The notes under the pieces are model-generated. The model was not told where the DNA came from. It did not search any database and worked only from the letters and a program-made list of their open reading frames with translations. From NCBI GenBank assembly GCA_031422195.1, contig JANOPZ010000137.1:1-58826 (forward strand): DNA of 58,826 nucleotides, read 5' to 3'. Shown piece by piece: positions 1-8,464 of the stretch. Each line of letters starts with the position of its first letter. Within the stretch, counting starts at the first letter, position 1. The DNA comes from JALOTE01 sp031422195. Its GTDB lineage: Bacteria; Pseudomonadota; Alphaproteobacteria; Rhizobiales; Rhizobiaceae. Made by a program: the position numbers and the translations under genes.

Positions 1-1166
1 CCAAGTTTGAACGTAACAAGCCGCATTGCAACATTGGCACTATTGGCCACGTTGACCACGGTAAAACCACGCTGACCGCTGCGATCACCAAATATTTCGG
101 TGAATTCCGCGCGTATGACCAGATTGATGCCGCTCCAGAAGAGCGTGCGCGTGGTATTACCATTTCTACCGCACACGTTGAGTATGAGACACCAAACCGT
201 CACTACGCTCACGTCGATTGCCCAGGTCACGCCGACTATGTGAAGAACATGATTACTGGTGCTGCTCAGATGGATGGTGCCATTCTGGTTTGCTCTGCTG
301 CTGACGGCCCGATGCCACAGACCCGCGAGCACATTTTGCTGGCCCGTCAGGTCGGCGTTCCATCGCTGGTTGTTTATATGAACAAGGTCGATCAGGTTGA
401 TGACGCTGAGTTGATTGAATTGGTTGAGATGGAATTGCGTGAGCTTTTGTCATCTTATGAATTTCCGGGCGATGATATCCCAATCATCAAGGGTTCAGCT
501 CTTCATGCAATGAACGGCACTCAGCCTGAAATCGGTGAAAAATCCATTCGCGAATTGATGGCGGCTGTTGATGCCTATATTCCGCAACCAACGCGTGCTG
601 TTGACCAGCCATTCTTGCTTCCAATTGAAGATGTGTTCTCAATTTCTGGTCGCGGTACTGTTGTGACCGGCCGTGTTGAGCGTGGTATTGTTAAAGTCGG
701 CGAAGAGTGCGAAATCGTTGGTGTTAAAACCACACAGAAGACAGTTTGTACTGGCGTTGAAATGTTCCGCAAACTGCTTGATCAAGGTCAGGCTGGCGAT
801 AACGTGGGTGTTCTTATTCGCGGTATCGATCGTGCGAACGTTGAGCGCGGCCAAGTGCTTTGCAAACCGGGTACAGTTAAGCCTCATACAAAATTTAAGG
901 GTGCGATTTACGTTCTCACCAAAGAAGAAGGCGGTCGTCATACACCGTTCTTTGCGAACTATCGTCCTCAGTTCTATTTCCGTACAACCGACGTGACAGG
1001 TGTTGTTACTCTTCCTGCCGGTACTGAAATGGTTATGCCTGGCGACAACATTACTGTTGACGTTGAGTTGATTGTGCCGATCGCGATGGAAGAAAACCTT
1101 CGCTTTGCCATCCGTGAAGGTGGCCGTACAGTTGGTGCCGGTATCGTTGCAGCAATCATTCTCTAA
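1..1166 (+). CDS. tuf: Elongation factor Tu (5' end cut off)
   Basis: GTPase that brings aminoacyl-tRNA to the ribosomal A site in the cytoplasm. The reading frame enters at base 3 and gives 387 residues. About four N-terminal residues are missing, which would make roughly 391, normal for alphaproteobacteria. All G-domain motifs are visible: the P-loop GHVDHGKTT, the switch I segment RGITIS, DCPGH, NKVD and SAL. Domains 2 and 3 follow intact to the end (VGAGIVAAIIL). It sits directly before rpsJ, as the last gene of a str-type cluster would; rpsL, rpsG and fusA would lie upstream of the window. A short GC-rich hairpin separates it from rpsJ. A second tuf copy elsewhere is common in this group but cannot be judged here. 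Confidence 0.98.
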   Translation, partial: KFERNKPHCNIGTIGHVDHGKTTLTAAITKYFGEFRAYDQIDAAPEERARGITISTAHVEYETPNRHYAHVDCPGHADYVKNMITGAAQMDGAILVCSAADGPMPQTREHILLARQVGVPSLVVYMNKVDQVDDAELIELVEMELRELLSSYEFPGDDIPIIKGSALHAMNGTQPEIGEKSIRELMAAVDAYIPQPTRAVDQPFLLPIEDVFSISGRGTVVTGRVERGIVKVGEECEIVGVKTTQKTVCTGVEMFRKLLDQGQAGDNVGVLIRGIDRANVERGQVLCKPGTVKPHTKFKGAIYVLTKEEGGRHTPFFANYRPQFYFRTTDVTGVVTLPAGTEMVMPGDNITVDVELIVPIAMEENLRFAIREGGRTVGAGIVAAIIL

Positions 1167-1179
1167 CTGACAAAATGGG

Positions 1180-1210
1180 GACGCGCCCCGCTTTTGGTGC
1201 GCGTCTTTTC
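1180..1210 (+). terminator. Weak terminator-like hairpin between tuf and rpsJ
   Basis: Perfect 7-bp arms GACGCGC (1180-1186) and GCGCGTC (1199-1205) enclose a 12-base loop and are followed by TTTTC. The U run is short, so it may only reduce read-through from the str-type cluster into the S10 block. It ends about 5 bases before the rpsJ ribosome binding site. Confidence 0.5.
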
Positions 1211-1226
1211 ATCCAAGGAAATAAAC

Positions 1227-1535
1227 ATGAACGGCCAAAATATCCGCATCAGGCTCAAGGCCTTCGATCACCGCGTTCTAGACGCGTCGACGAAAGAAAT
1301 TGTGTCGACCGCTAAGCGTACCGGTGCTGGCGTGCGCGGTCCAATCCCCTTGCCTACCCGCTTTGAGCGCTACACGGTGAACCGTTCACCGCATATCGAT
1401 AAGAAGAGCCGTGAGCAGTTTGAGATCCGCACGCACAAGCGTTTACTCGATATTGTTGATCCAACACCACAGACTGTTGACGCGCTGATGAAGCTCGATC
1501 TTGCTGCCGGTGTGGATGTTGAAATCAAGCTTTGA
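1227..1535 (+). CDS. rpsJ: 30S ribosomal protein S10
   Basis: S10 is part of the 30S head and also serves as NusE in transcription antitermination. The start at 1227 gives 102 residues beginning MNGQNIRIRLKAFDHR, the standard alphaproteobacterial S10 N terminus, with an AAGGA site at 1215-1219. A longer in-frame extension to 1194 runs into the upstream hairpin and is unlikely to be translated. The motif GPIPLPT and the segment TVNRSPHIDKKSREQFEIRTHKR are the conserved S10 core. First gene of the S10 block. Confidence 0.98.
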   Translation: MNGQNIRIRLKAFDHRVLDASTKEIVSTAKRTGAGVRGPIPLPTRFERYTVNRSPHIDKKSREQFEIRTHKRLLDIVDPTPQTVDALMKLDLAAGVDVEIKL

Positions 1536-1620
1536 GGTCAGAGCAGGCCGGTTCGCTGGCTTAACGAAAGTTGTTGGAACTTCAGGTGGCTGTCTACCTT
1601 GTTCCTAAGAGGATAAACCG

Positions 1621-2310
1621 ATGCGTTCAGGTGTGATTGCACAGAAAATCGGCATGACCCACGTCTACACAGACGAAGGCGTACATGTTCCTGTTACTGT
1701 TCTCCGGATGGAGAACTTGCAGGTTGTTGCCCAACGTACCGTTGAGAAAAACGGATATGTGGCGGTTCAGCTTGGTGTTGGCGCTGCCAAGGTCAAGAGT
1801 TTAACCAAGCCGGAGCGTGGCATTTTTGCGGCTGCGCAGGTTGAGCCAAAGTTAAGAATGGCCGAGTTTCGCGTTAGCGCTGAAAATATGCTTGATGTGG
1901 GCGCTGAAATTACTGCCGACCATTTTGTACCGGGTCAATACGTTGACGTAACGGGTACGACGGTGGGTAAGGGTTTTCAGGGTGTTATGAAGCGTCACAA
2001 TTTTGGTGGCGGTCGCGCATCTCATGGTAACTCGGTGTCGCACCGTGCACACGGTTCGACCGGTCAGCGTCAAGATCCGGGTAAGGTTTTCAAGGGTAAG
2101 AAAATGGCGGGCCATATGGGCGACGTCCGTAGTACCACCCAGAATGTTATTGTTGTGTCGACGGATGTTGAACGCGGCCTAATCTTGATCCGCGGCGCTG
2201 TGCCCGGTTCAAAAGGTGCTTGGATTTTGGTGCGTGACGCCGTTAAGATGGCTGCACCGGCCAATTTGCCAATGCCAGCTGCCATTCGTGTTGCGCAGGG
2301 AGCTGAATAA
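1621..2310 (+). CDS. rplC: 50S ribosomal protein L3
   Basis: L3 is an early assembly protein of the 50S subunit whose long loop reaches the peptidyl transferase centre. The 229-residue product is longer than the E. coli form because of a C-terminal tail, as is usual in alphaproteobacteria. The central loop has HRAHGSTGQRQDPGKVFKGK; the Gln in its GQ.Q stretch is where the PrmB methyltransferase acts in related bacteria. A purine-rich site (AAGAGG) precedes the start. The stop overlaps the rplD start as TAATG, so the two genes are probably translationally coupled. The 85-base gap before it holds a small AAGTT/AACTT hairpin of unknown meaning. Confidence 0.98.
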   Translation: MRSGVIAQKIGMTHVYTDEGVHVPVTVLRMENLQVVAQRTVEKNGYVAVQLGVGAAKVKSLTKPERGIFAAAQVEPKLRMAEFRVSAENMLDVGAEITADHFVPGQYVDVTGTTVGKGFQGVMKRHNFGGGRASHGNSVSHRAHGSTGQRQDPGKVFKGKKMAGHMGDVRSTTQNVIVVSTDVERGLILIRGAVPGSKGAWILVRDAVKMAAPANLPMPAAIRVAQGAE

Positions 2311-2930
2311 TGGAACTTGCAGTTACAACTTTGGATGGCGGTTCTGCCGGCATGATCACAGTCTCGGATTCCATCTTTGGATTGGATGTTCGTCAGGACC
2401 TTCTGCACCGCATGGTCCGTTGGCAGCTCGCCAAACGACAGCAGGGCACACATAAGGCACAGGGTCGCGCTGAAGTTTCGCGTACTGGTGCTAAAATGTA
2501 CAACCAAAAAGGAACCGGTCGCGCCCGTCACCATTCAGCTCGCGCTCCGCAGTTTCGCGGCGGTGGCAAGGCCCACGGGCCTGTTGTTCGTGACCATAGT
2601 CATGATTTGCCTAAAAAGGTACGTGCTTTAGCGTTGCGTCACGCGTTGTCTGCCAAGTTTGCGGCGTCTGATATTATCATAATGGATGATTTCATGCTTG
2701 CCGAGGCCAAGACAAAGGTTTTGACTGGTCATTTCGACAAAATGGGCTTGGCAAACGCCTTGTTCATTGGCGGTGTGGAACTGGATATGAATTTTGCGCT
2801 GGCTGCGCAGAACATCATCAACATCGATGTTCTCCCAATTCAGGGTATTAATGTTTACGACATGCTGCGCCGTAACAAATTGGTACTGTCTAAAGCCGCA
2901 GTTGCCGCACTTGAGGAGCGCTTCAAATGA
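2310..2930 (+). CDS. rplD: 50S ribosomal protein L4
   Basis: L4 binds 23S rRNA domain I, and its extended loop lines the exit tunnel. In enterobacteria it also represses the S10 operon, but no E. coli-type S10 leader is evident before rpsJ here. The product has 206 residues. The tunnel loop is recognisable as QKGTGRARHHSARAPQFRGG near residues 69-88. The start overlaps the rplC stop by one base, and the stop overlaps the rplW start by four (ATGA), giving a tightly coupled trio. Confidence 0.97.
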   Translation: MELAVTTLDGGSAGMITVSDSIFGLDVRQDLLHRMVRWQLAKRQQGTHKAQGRAEVSRTGAKMYNQKGTGRARHHSARAPQFRGGGKAHGPVVRDHSHDLPKKVRALALRHALSAKFAASDIIIMDDFMLAEAKTKVLTGHFDKMGLANALFIGGVELDMNFALAAQNIINIDVLPIQGINVYDMLRRNKLVLSKAAVAALEERFK

Positions 2931-3220
2931 TTGATCTGCGCCATTATGATGTGATCGTTAGCCCGATCATCACTGAAAAGGCAACCATTGCTTCCGAAAA
3001 CAACCAGGTTGTTTTCCGCGTTGCGCGTGATGCGTCTAAGCCAGAAATCAAAGCTGCCGTTGAGGCGTTGTTTGGTGTCAAGGTGAAGGCTGTGAATACA
3101 CTTATCCGCAAGGGTAAAGTTAAGCGCTTTAAGGGCACAATTGGTCGTCAGACCGATGTCAAGAAAGCCATCGTGACCCTCGCTGAGGGTTCCTCGATTG
3201 ATGTGACGACCGGTCTCTGA
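2927..3220 (+). CDS. rplW: 50S ribosomal protein L23
   Basis: L23 sits at the mouth of the peptide exit tunnel and is the docking point for trigger factor and SRP. The product has 97 residues, the normal length. It opens IDLRHYDVIVSPIITEKAT and carries the conserved segment VEALFGVKVKAVNTLIRKGK. The start overlaps the rplD stop as ATGA; rplB follows after 22 bases. Confidence 0.97.
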   Translation: MIDLRHYDVIVSPIITEKATIASENNQVVFRVARDASKPEIKAAVEALFGVKVKAVNTLIRKGKVKRFKGTIGRQTDVKKAIVTLAEGSSIDVTTGL

Positions 3221-3242
3221 GGCGCGGGCGAGGAATAGTAAA

Positions 3243-4079
3243 ATGGCATTGAAGAATTTCAAACCAACAACGCCGAGCCGCCGTCAGTTAGTTCTGATCG
3301 ATCGCTCTGAGTTGCATAAGGGTAAGCCTGAGAAGTCACTGACCGTTGGTCTTTCTTCTAAGGGTGGCCGTAACAATACGGGCCGCATTACTGTCCGTTA
3401 TCAGGGTGGCGGTCATAAGCGCAGCTATCGTTTGGTGGATTTCAAACGCCGTAAGTTTGACGTTGCCGGTACAGTTACGCGTCTTGAGTATGATCCAAAC
3501 CGGACAGCGTTCATCGCGCTTATCACTTACACTGATGGTGAGTTAGCTTACATTATTGCGCCGCAGCGTTTGGCTGTAGGCGACCAAGTGATGGCAACCG
3601 CTGGTACGGTAGACGTTAAACCTGGCAACGCAATGCCGCTTGGCAATATGCCCGTCGGTACTATCGTGCACAATGTTGAGATGAAGCAGGGTAAGGGCGG
3701 GCAGATTGCACGGTCAGCCGGTGCCTATGCTCAGCTCGTTGGCCGCGACCGCGGTATGGCGATTTTGCGTCTCGGGTCAGGTGAACAGCGTTTGGTGCAT
3801 GGCGAATGCCTTGCAACTGTCGGCGCGGTCTCTAACCCTGACCATGGTAACCAGAATTTGGGTAAAGCTGGCCGTAATGTTTGGCTTGGCAAACGTCCGC
3901 ATGTTCGCGGTGTTGCAATGAACCCGGTTGACCACCCGCACGGTGGCGGCGAGGGCCGCACTTCAGGTGGTCGCCACCCAGTTACGCCTTGGGGCAAACC
4001 GACTAAAGGTAAGAAGACACGTTCCAACAAGTCTTCGTCTATTTTCATCATGCGCTCGCGTCACGCGGCGAAGAAATAA
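3243..4079 (+). CDS. rplB: 50S ribosomal protein L2
   Basis: L2 is needed for subunit association and peptidyl transferase activity. The product has 278 residues. The N-terminal GRNNTGRITVRYQGGGHKR and the C-terminal MNPVDHPHGGGEGRTSGGRH are unmistakable; the latter contains the conserved His near the active centre. It ends in a basic tail (KKTRSNKSSSIF...HAAKK). Spacing to rpsS is 15 bases. Confidence 0.98.
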   Translation: MALKNFKPTTPSRRQLVLIDRSELHKGKPEKSLTVGLSSKGGRNNTGRITVRYQGGGHKRSYRLVDFKRRKFDVAGTVTRLEYDPNRTAFIALITYTDGELAYIIAPQRLAVGDQVMATAGTVDVKPGNAMPLGNMPVGTIVHNVEMKQGKGGQIARSAGAYAQLVGRDRGMAILRLGSGEQRLVHGECLATVGAVSNPDHGNQNLGKAGRNVWLGKRPHVRGVAMNPVDHPHGGGEGRTSGGRHPVTPWGKPTKGKKTRSNKSSSIFIMRSRHAAKK

Positions 4080-4094
4080 GGGAAGACTGATCAC

Positions 4095-4373
4095 ATGGCA
4101 CGGTCTGTCTGGAAGGGTCCGTTTATTGACGGCTATCTGCTGAAAAAAGCAGAAAAGGGTCGCGCAAGCGGACGAAATGACGTTATCAAAATCTGGAGCC
4201 GTCGCTCCACGATCATCCCGCAGTTTGTGGGTCTGACATTTGGTGTTTACAACGGACAGAAGCATATTCCTGTTAGTGTAAGCGAAGAGATGGTGGGTCA
4301 TAAATTCGGCGAATTTTCACCGACGCGCACCTATTATGGTCACGGCGCTGATAAGAAGGCGAAGAGGAAGTAA
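4095..4373 (+). CDS. rpsS: 30S ribosomal protein S19
   Basis: S19 lies in the 30S head, contacts S13 and helps bind the A-site tRNA. The product has 92 residues, starting MARSVWKGPFIDGYLLKK. The conserved core is IIPQFVGLTFGVYNGQKHIPV and the end is HGADKKAKRK. A purine-rich GGGAAGA site lies just ahead of the start. rplV begins two bases after its stop. Confidence 0.98.
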   Translation: MARSVWKGPFIDGYLLKKAEKGRASGRNDVIKIWSRRSTIIPQFVGLTFGVYNGQKHIPVSVSEEMVGHKFGEFSPTRTYYGHGADKKAKRK

Positions 4374-4375
4374 CA

Positions 4376-4765
4376 ATGGGTAAGCCAAAGTCACCTCGTC
4401 CAGTAGCGGACAATGAGGCACGCGCGATTGCTCGCATGTTACGAGTGAGCCCGCAAAAATTGAACATTGTTGCTACGCTTATCCGCGGCAAGAAAGTTGC
4501 TGTTGCACTTGCTGATCTTGAGTTCTCGCGTCGGCGTATTTCTGATCAAGTTCGTAAGACCTTGCAGTCAGCTGTTGCTAATGCCGAAAATAATCACAGC
4601 CTCGATGTTGATGCATTGGTTGTTGCCGAGGCATTTGTGGGTAATTCGATTAAGCTGAAACGGTTCCACGCTCGTGGCCGCGGTAAGGCAAGCCGTATTG
4701 AGCGTCCTTACGCTCATCTGACGATTATTGTGCGTGAAGTTGCTGCTAAAGTGGAGGCCGCATAA
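4376..4765 (+). CDS. rplV: 50S ribosomal protein L22
   Basis: L22 binds several 23S rRNA domains, and its beta-hairpin lines the exit tunnel next to L4. The product has 129 residues. The conserved segment VSPQKLNIVATLIRGKKV and the C-terminal hairpin RFHARGRGKASRIERPYAHL are clear. The stop overlaps the rpsC start as TAATG. Confidence 0.97.
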   Translation: MGKPKSPRPVADNEARAIARMLRVSPQKLNIVATLIRGKKVAVALADLEFSRRRISDQVRKTLQSAVANAENNHSLDVDALVVAEAFVGNSIKLKRFHARGRGKASRIERPYAHLTIIVREVAAKVEAA

Positions 4766-5463
4766 TGGGTCAGAAGGTTAATCCAACTGGATTTCGTCTC
4801 CAGATCAATCGGACATGGGATAGCCGTTGGTATGCAAATACCGGTGAATATGCTGTTCTTCTCCATGAAGATTTGAAGATTCGCGCCTACCTTGAGGAGG
4901 AGCTTAAGGCTTCTGGTATTTCGAAGGTTGTGATCGAGCGCCCGCATAAAAAATGTCGCGTTACCATTCACTCTGCCCGTCCGGGTCTGATTATTGGTAA
5001 AAAAGGCGCAGATATTGAAAAGCTTCGTAAGAAGATTTCTGAGATGACGAAGGGTGAAACGCACCTCAACATTGTTGAAGTCCGTAAGCCTGAATGTGAT
5101 GCGAAACTTGTGGCTCAGGGTATCACCCAGCAGCTGGAGCGTCGCGTTGCTTTCCGTCGCGCCATGAAGCGGGCTGTTCAGTCGGCGATGCGTATGGGTG
5201 CTGAAGGCATCCGTATCAACTGCGCTGGCCGTCTTGGCGGTGCTGAGATTGCGCGCGTTGAATGGTATCGTGAAGGCCGTGTACCATTGCATACCTTGCG
5301 CGCGGATATTGATTACGGCACATCCGAGGCTGAGACAGCTTTCGGTATTTGCGGTGTTAAAGTTTGGATTTTCAAGGGCGAAATTCTTGAGCATGATCCG
5401 ATGGCGTCTGAACGGCGCGCGACCGAAGGCGAGGCTTCGCCTCGCCGCCGTGACAACGCGTAA
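4765..5463 (+). CDS. rpsC: 30S ribosomal protein S3
   Basis: S3 forms part of the mRNA entry tunnel and its helicase activity. The product has 232 residues. It starts MGQKVNPTGFRLQINRTWDSRW; the KH domain carries the GxxG loop in LIIGKKGADIEKLRKKI (about residues 74-90); and the C-terminal S3 domain contains GRLGGAEIARVEWYREGRVPLHTLRA. The tail (EGEASPRRRDNA) is basic and variable, as usual. The start is one base inside the rplV stop. Confidence 0.98.
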   Translation: MGQKVNPTGFRLQINRTWDSRWYANTGEYAVLLHEDLKIRAYLEEELKASGISKVVIERPHKKCRVTIHSARPGLIIGKKGADIEKLRKKISEMTKGETHLNIVEVRKPECDAKLVAQGITQQLERRVAFRRAMKRAVQSAMRMGAEGIRINCAGRLGGAEIARVEWYREGRVPLHTLRADIDYGTSEAETAFGICGVKVWIFKGEILEHDPMASERRATEGEASPRRRDNA

Positions 5464-5495
5464 CGTCAGCATCGGATCTGAGGAGTTAGAAAAAA

Positions 5496-5909
5496 ATGCT
5501 GCAACCAAAGCGCACTAAATACCGGAAGGCCTTTAAGGGCCGCATCCATGGCGAGTCCAAGGGCGGGACTGATTTGAATTTTGGCGAGTATGGGCTGAAA
5601 TCATTGGAGCCGAACCGCGTTACTGCACGTGAAATCGAGGCGGCCCGCCGCGCGATTACGCGTCAAATGAAGCGCCAAGGTCGTGTGTGGATCCGGATTT
5701 TCCCGGATTTGCCGGTTACCAAGAAGCCGACCGAAGTCCGTATGGGTAAAGGTAAAGGCAGCGTTGAGTTCTGGGCTGCCCGCGTAGCTCCGGGCCGCGT
5801 GTTGTTTGAGATCGACGGCGTTGCCGAAGACATTGCGCGTGAGGCGTTGCGTCTTGGTTCTGCCAAATTGTCAGTTCGTACGCGCTTTGTTGCGCGCATC
5901 CCTGATTGA
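5496..5909 (+). CDS. rplP: 50S ribosomal protein L16
   Basis: L16 contacts the acceptor arm of A-site tRNA and is needed for late 50S assembly. The product has 137 residues, starting MLQPKRTKYRKAFKGR. The core RMGKGKGSVEFWAARVAPGRVLFEI is conserved. The start is preceded by GAGGAG at about 5480-5485. It ends 17 bases before the rpmC start. Confidence 0.98.
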   Translation: MLQPKRTKYRKAFKGRIHGESKGGTDLNFGEYGLKSLEPNRVTAREIEAARRAITRQMKRQGRVWIRIFPDLPVTKKPTEVRMGKGKGSVEFWAARVAPGRVLFEIDGVAEDIAREALRLGSAKLSVRTRFVARIPD

Positions 5910-5926
5910 GCCGAGGAAACGTGACA

Positions 5927-6127
5927 ATGAAAACCGTTGATGTAAGGGCAATGTCGCCCGATCAGATGGCCGAGAAACTCGGTGAATTGAAGAAGGCGCA
6001 GTTCAACCTGCGTTTCCAAAAGGCGACCGGCCAGTTGGAAAAGACCGCTGAGGTTCGCAACATTCGCCGTACTATCGCAAAGATTAAGACTGTTGCTGCT
6101 GAAAAAGCGGCCAACCAGAAGGCCTGA
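5927..6127 (+). CDS. rpmC: 50S ribosomal protein L29
   Basis: Small helical protein beside L23 at the exit tunnel. The product has 66 residues beginning MKTVDVRAMSPDQMAEKLGELKKAQFNLR. I chose 5927 because GAGGAA at 5913-5918 is spaced normally from it, while the GTG at 5921 would be too close. The QKATGQLEKTAEVRNIRRTIAKIKT stretch is the standard second helix. rpsQ starts four bases after the stop. Confidence 0.96.
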   Translation: MKTVDVRAMSPDQMAEKLGELKKAQFNLRFQKATGQLEKTAEVRNIRRTIAKIKTVAAEKAANQKA

Positions 6128-6131
6128 TGAA

Positions 6132-6374
6132 ATGCCAAAACGTGTACTTCAAGGCGTCGTAGTGAGCGACACCAACGAAAAGACCGTTGTTGTGCGCGTT
6201 GAGCGCCGCTACACGCACTCTGTCTTGAAAAAGACTGTTCGTGATTCGAAAAAATATCATGCCCATGATGAGGCTAACGTCTGCAAAGTTGGCGATATGG
6301 TCTCCATTCAAGAGTCGGCCCCGATTTCGAAGAACAAACGTTGGGTCGTCATCACGGACGGCGCTTCTGTCTGA
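6132..6374 (+). CDS. rpsQ: 30S ribosomal protein S17
   Basis: Primary 16S rRNA-binding protein with an OB fold. The product has 80 residues beginning MPKRVLQGVVVSDTNEKTVVV. The conserved stretch YTHSVLKKTVRDSKKYHAHDE is intact and the end is ISKNKRWVVI. The in-frame region upstream to 6093 overlaps rpmC and is not needed. Last gene before the hairpin that separates the S10 and spc blocks. Confidence 0.97.
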   Translation: MPKRVLQGVVVSDTNEKTVVVRVERRYTHSVLKKTVRDSKKYHAHDEANVCKVGDMVSIQESAPISKNKRWVVITDGASV

Positions 6375-6393
6375 GCTATTTGATTAACATCGT

Positions 6394-6423
6394 CACGCAG
6401 CGCCTGTCGGCGTAACGTGTTTT
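6394..6423 (+). terminator. Terminator or attenuator hairpin between rpsQ and rplN
   Basis: Two stacked stems: CACG (6394-6397) with CGTG (6416-6419), and CGCC (6401-6404) with GGCG (6409-6412), separated by a symmetrical 3x3 internal loop and closed by a TGTC tetraloop. TTTT follows at once. It sits at the boundary of the S10 and spc blocks and could set their relative expression. Confidence 0.55.
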
Positions 6424-6448
6424 AACAAGAAACAAGAGGCGAAACGCC

Positions 6449-6817
6449 ATGATCCAGATGCAAACAAACCTCGACGTCGCCGATAATTCGGGTGCTCGCC
6501 GTGTCATGTGCATCAAAGTACTGGGCGGCTCGAAGCGTCGTTACGCTTCGGTTGGCGACATTATCGTCGTCTCCGTCAAGGAAGCTATTCCACGCGGTCG
6601 CGTGAAGAAGGGCGATGTCATGAAGGCTGTCGTCGTTAGAACCGCGGTTGCAATCCGCCGTCCTGATGGCAGCGTCATCCGTTTTGACAAGAACGCTGCT
6701 GTTCTTGTTGACAATAAAAAAGAACCAGTCGGTACTCGCATCTTCGGTCCAGTTCCACGCGAATTACGCGCTAAGAACCACATGAAGATCATCTCGCTGG
6801 CTCCAGAAGTTCTGTAA
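6449..6817 (+). CDS. rplN: 50S ribosomal protein L14
   Basis: L14 sits at the subunit interface and forms bridge B8. The product has 122 residues, the family's standard length. It starts MIQMQTNLDVADNSGARRVMCIKVLGG, and AIPRGRVKKGDVMKAVVVRT and the C-terminal VPRELRAKNHMKIISLAPEVL are conserved. First gene of the spc block, with an AAGAGGCGAAA site upstream. Confidence 0.98.
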   Translation: MIQMQTNLDVADNSGARRVMCIKVLGGSKRRYASVGDIIVVSVKEAIPRGRVKKGDVMKAVVVRTAVAIRRPDGSVIRFDKNAAVLVDNKKEPVGTRIFGPVPRELRAKNHMKIISLAPEVL

Positions 6818-6828
6818 GGAGACGCGCG

Positions 6829-7140
6829 ATGCAAAAGATCCGCAAAGGCGATAAGGTCGTCGTTTTAACTGGCAAAGACAAGAGCCGTACTGGTAATGTC
6901 ACCTCTGTTTCGCCAAAAGACGGCAAGGCGATTGTGCAGGGTATTAACCTCGTGCGTCGCCATACGAAACAAACACCTCAAAATGAGGGCGGCATCATTT
7001 CAAAAGAGGCCGCAATTGATCTTTCAAATCTTTCGATTATTGATCCGAAAGATGGTAAGCCAACCCGCGTCGGCTTTATCATGAAGGATGGCAAAAAAAT
7101 GCGCGTTGCCAAACGTTCTGGAGAAGTGATCGATGGCTGA
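6829..7140 (+). CDS. rplX: 50S ribosomal protein L24
   Basis: Assembly initiator of the 50S subunit with a KOW RNA-binding domain. The product has 103 residues. The KOW motif is visible as GDKVVVLTGKDKSRTGNV (about residues 7-24), followed by GINLVRRHTKQT. The 3' end overlaps the rplE start by eight bases. Confidence 0.97.
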   Translation: MQKIRKGDKVVVLTGKDKSRTGNVTSVSPKDGKAIVQGINLVRRHTKQTPQNEGGIISKEAAIDLSNLSIIDPKDGKPTRVGFIMKDGKKMRVAKRSGEVIDG

Positions 7141-7690
7141 TACTCATTACGTCCCGCGCCTTCGTGCACACTATGATACAGTTGTGCGCGCTGCGATGCA
7201 GGAAAAGTTCAACTACGCTAACGAAATGATGATCCCGCGCCTTGATAAGGTCGTGCTCAACATGGGTGTTGGTGAGGCAACCGCTGATTCTAAAAAGCCC
7301 GGAATTGCTGCTTTGGATTTGGCGCTGATTTCTGGCCAAAAAGCCGTAGTGACCCGCGCTCGGACTTCGATCGCTGGCTTTAAGGTGCGCGAAGATATGC
7401 CGCTCGGTGCAAAGGTTACTTTGCGCCGTGAGCGTATGTTTGAATTTGTTGACCGCTTGGTTACGATTGCGCTGCCGCGCGTTCGAGATTTCCGCGGGCT
7501 AAACGCTAAAAGTTTCGATGGGCGTGGCAACTTTGCCATGGGCATTAAAGAACATATCGTCTTTCCTGAAGTCAACTATGATAAGGTTGATCAAGTGTGG
7601 GGCATGGACATCATCGTTTGTACGACTGCGGCAACGGATGCTGAGGCACGCGAGTTATTGCGTCTCTTCAACTTTCCGTTCCGTGCGTAA
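7133..7690 (+). CDS. rplE: 50S ribosomal protein L5
   Basis: L5 binds 5S rRNA and contacts P-site tRNA. The product has 185 residues. Conserved stretches include IPRLDKVVLNMGVGEA, SGQKAVVTRARTSIAGFKVRE, and RDFRGLNAKSFDGRGNFAMG followed by the conserved IKEHIVFPE. It begins inside the rplX 3' end, suggesting coupled translation. Confidence 0.98.
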   Translation: MADTHYVPRLRAHYDTVVRAAMQEKFNYANEMMIPRLDKVVLNMGVGEATADSKKPGIAALDLALISGQKAVVTRARTSIAGFKVREDMPLGAKVTLRRERMFEFVDRLVTIALPRVRDFRGLNAKSFDGRGNFAMGIKEHIVFPEVNYDKVDQVWGMDIIVCTTAATDAEARELLRLFNFPFRA

Positions 7691-7714
7691 CGGCAGCGGA
7701 AAAAGGATTTCGAA

Positions 7715-8020
7715 ATGGCAAAACTAAGCGCCACCGAAAATAACGAACGTAAACGCAAGATGGTTACACGTTTTGCCGTTAAGCGCGCCGCGCTTAAGGC
7801 AATTATTATGAACCGTAGCCTCTCAATGGAAGATCGCTTTAAGGCGCAAATCACATTGGCCGCTTTGCCGCGCAATTCTGCCAAGACACGCATTCGCAAT
7901 CGTTGCGGCGTAACTGGCCGTCCTCGCGCCTATTATCGAAAACTCAATATGTCTCGTATCGCGCTGCGCGAGCTTGGTAATCAAGGCCGGGTCCCCGGTC
8001 TGGTCAAGTCGAGCTGGTAA
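7715..8020 (+). CDS. rpsN: 30S ribosomal protein S14
   Basis: S14 sits in the 30S head beside S3 and S10. The product has 101 residues, the long form without the CxxC zinc pairs; only one Cys is present, in RIRNRCGVTGRPRAYYRK. The C terminus GNQGRVPGLVKSSW is standard. This form needs no zinc, so no zinc-responsive switching is expected. Confidence 0.97.
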   Translation: MAKLSATENNERKRKMVTRFAVKRAALKAIIMNRSLSMEDRFKAQITLAALPRNSAKTRIRNRCGVTGRPRAYYRKLNMSRIALRELGNQGRVPGLVKSSW

Positions 8021-8032
8021 GGGAGAACATAA

Positions 8033-8431
8033 ATGTCATTAAGTGATCCTCTCGGCGATATGCTGACACGCATTCGCAATGGACTTCATCGGCGCAAAGC
8101 ATCCGTTTCCTCTCCTGCTTCAGTGCTGCGCGCCCGTGTGTGCGAAGTTTTGAAGAGTGAAGGTTATATCCGTGATTTTTCACGTATTGACCATGGAAAC
8201 GGTAAATCAGATCTTACCATTGAATTGAAATACTATGAGGGTGCCCCGGTTATCCGGGAAATCGCCCGTGTTTCTAAACCGGGTCGCCGCGTCTATATTG
8301 GTGTGAAATCCATTCCAAACGTTTCAAACGGTCTGGGCATTGCCATTCTTTCTACGCCGAAAGGCGTTATGGCCGACCATCAGGCACGCGAACACAATGT
8401 CGGTGGCGAATATCTTTGCCGTATTTTCTGA
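8033..8431 (+). CDS. rpsH: 30S ribosomal protein S8
   Basis: Central-domain 16S rRNA-binding protein; in E. coli it represses the spc operon by binding the L5 message. The product has 132 residues. It starts MSLSDPLGDMLTRIRNG, and the C-terminal RNA-binding signature GLGIAILSTPKGVMADHQAR followed by GGEYLCRIF is intact. Confidence 0.98.
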   Translation: MSLSDPLGDMLTRIRNGLHRRKASVSSPASVLRARVCEVLKSEGYIRDFSRIDHGNGKSDLTIELKYYEGAPVIREIARVSKPGRRVYIGVKSIPNVSNGLGIAILSTPKGVMADHQAREHNVGGEYLCRIF

Positions 8432-8464
8432 TCCATTTGGATCGAGCTGTTAGGAACGGACACC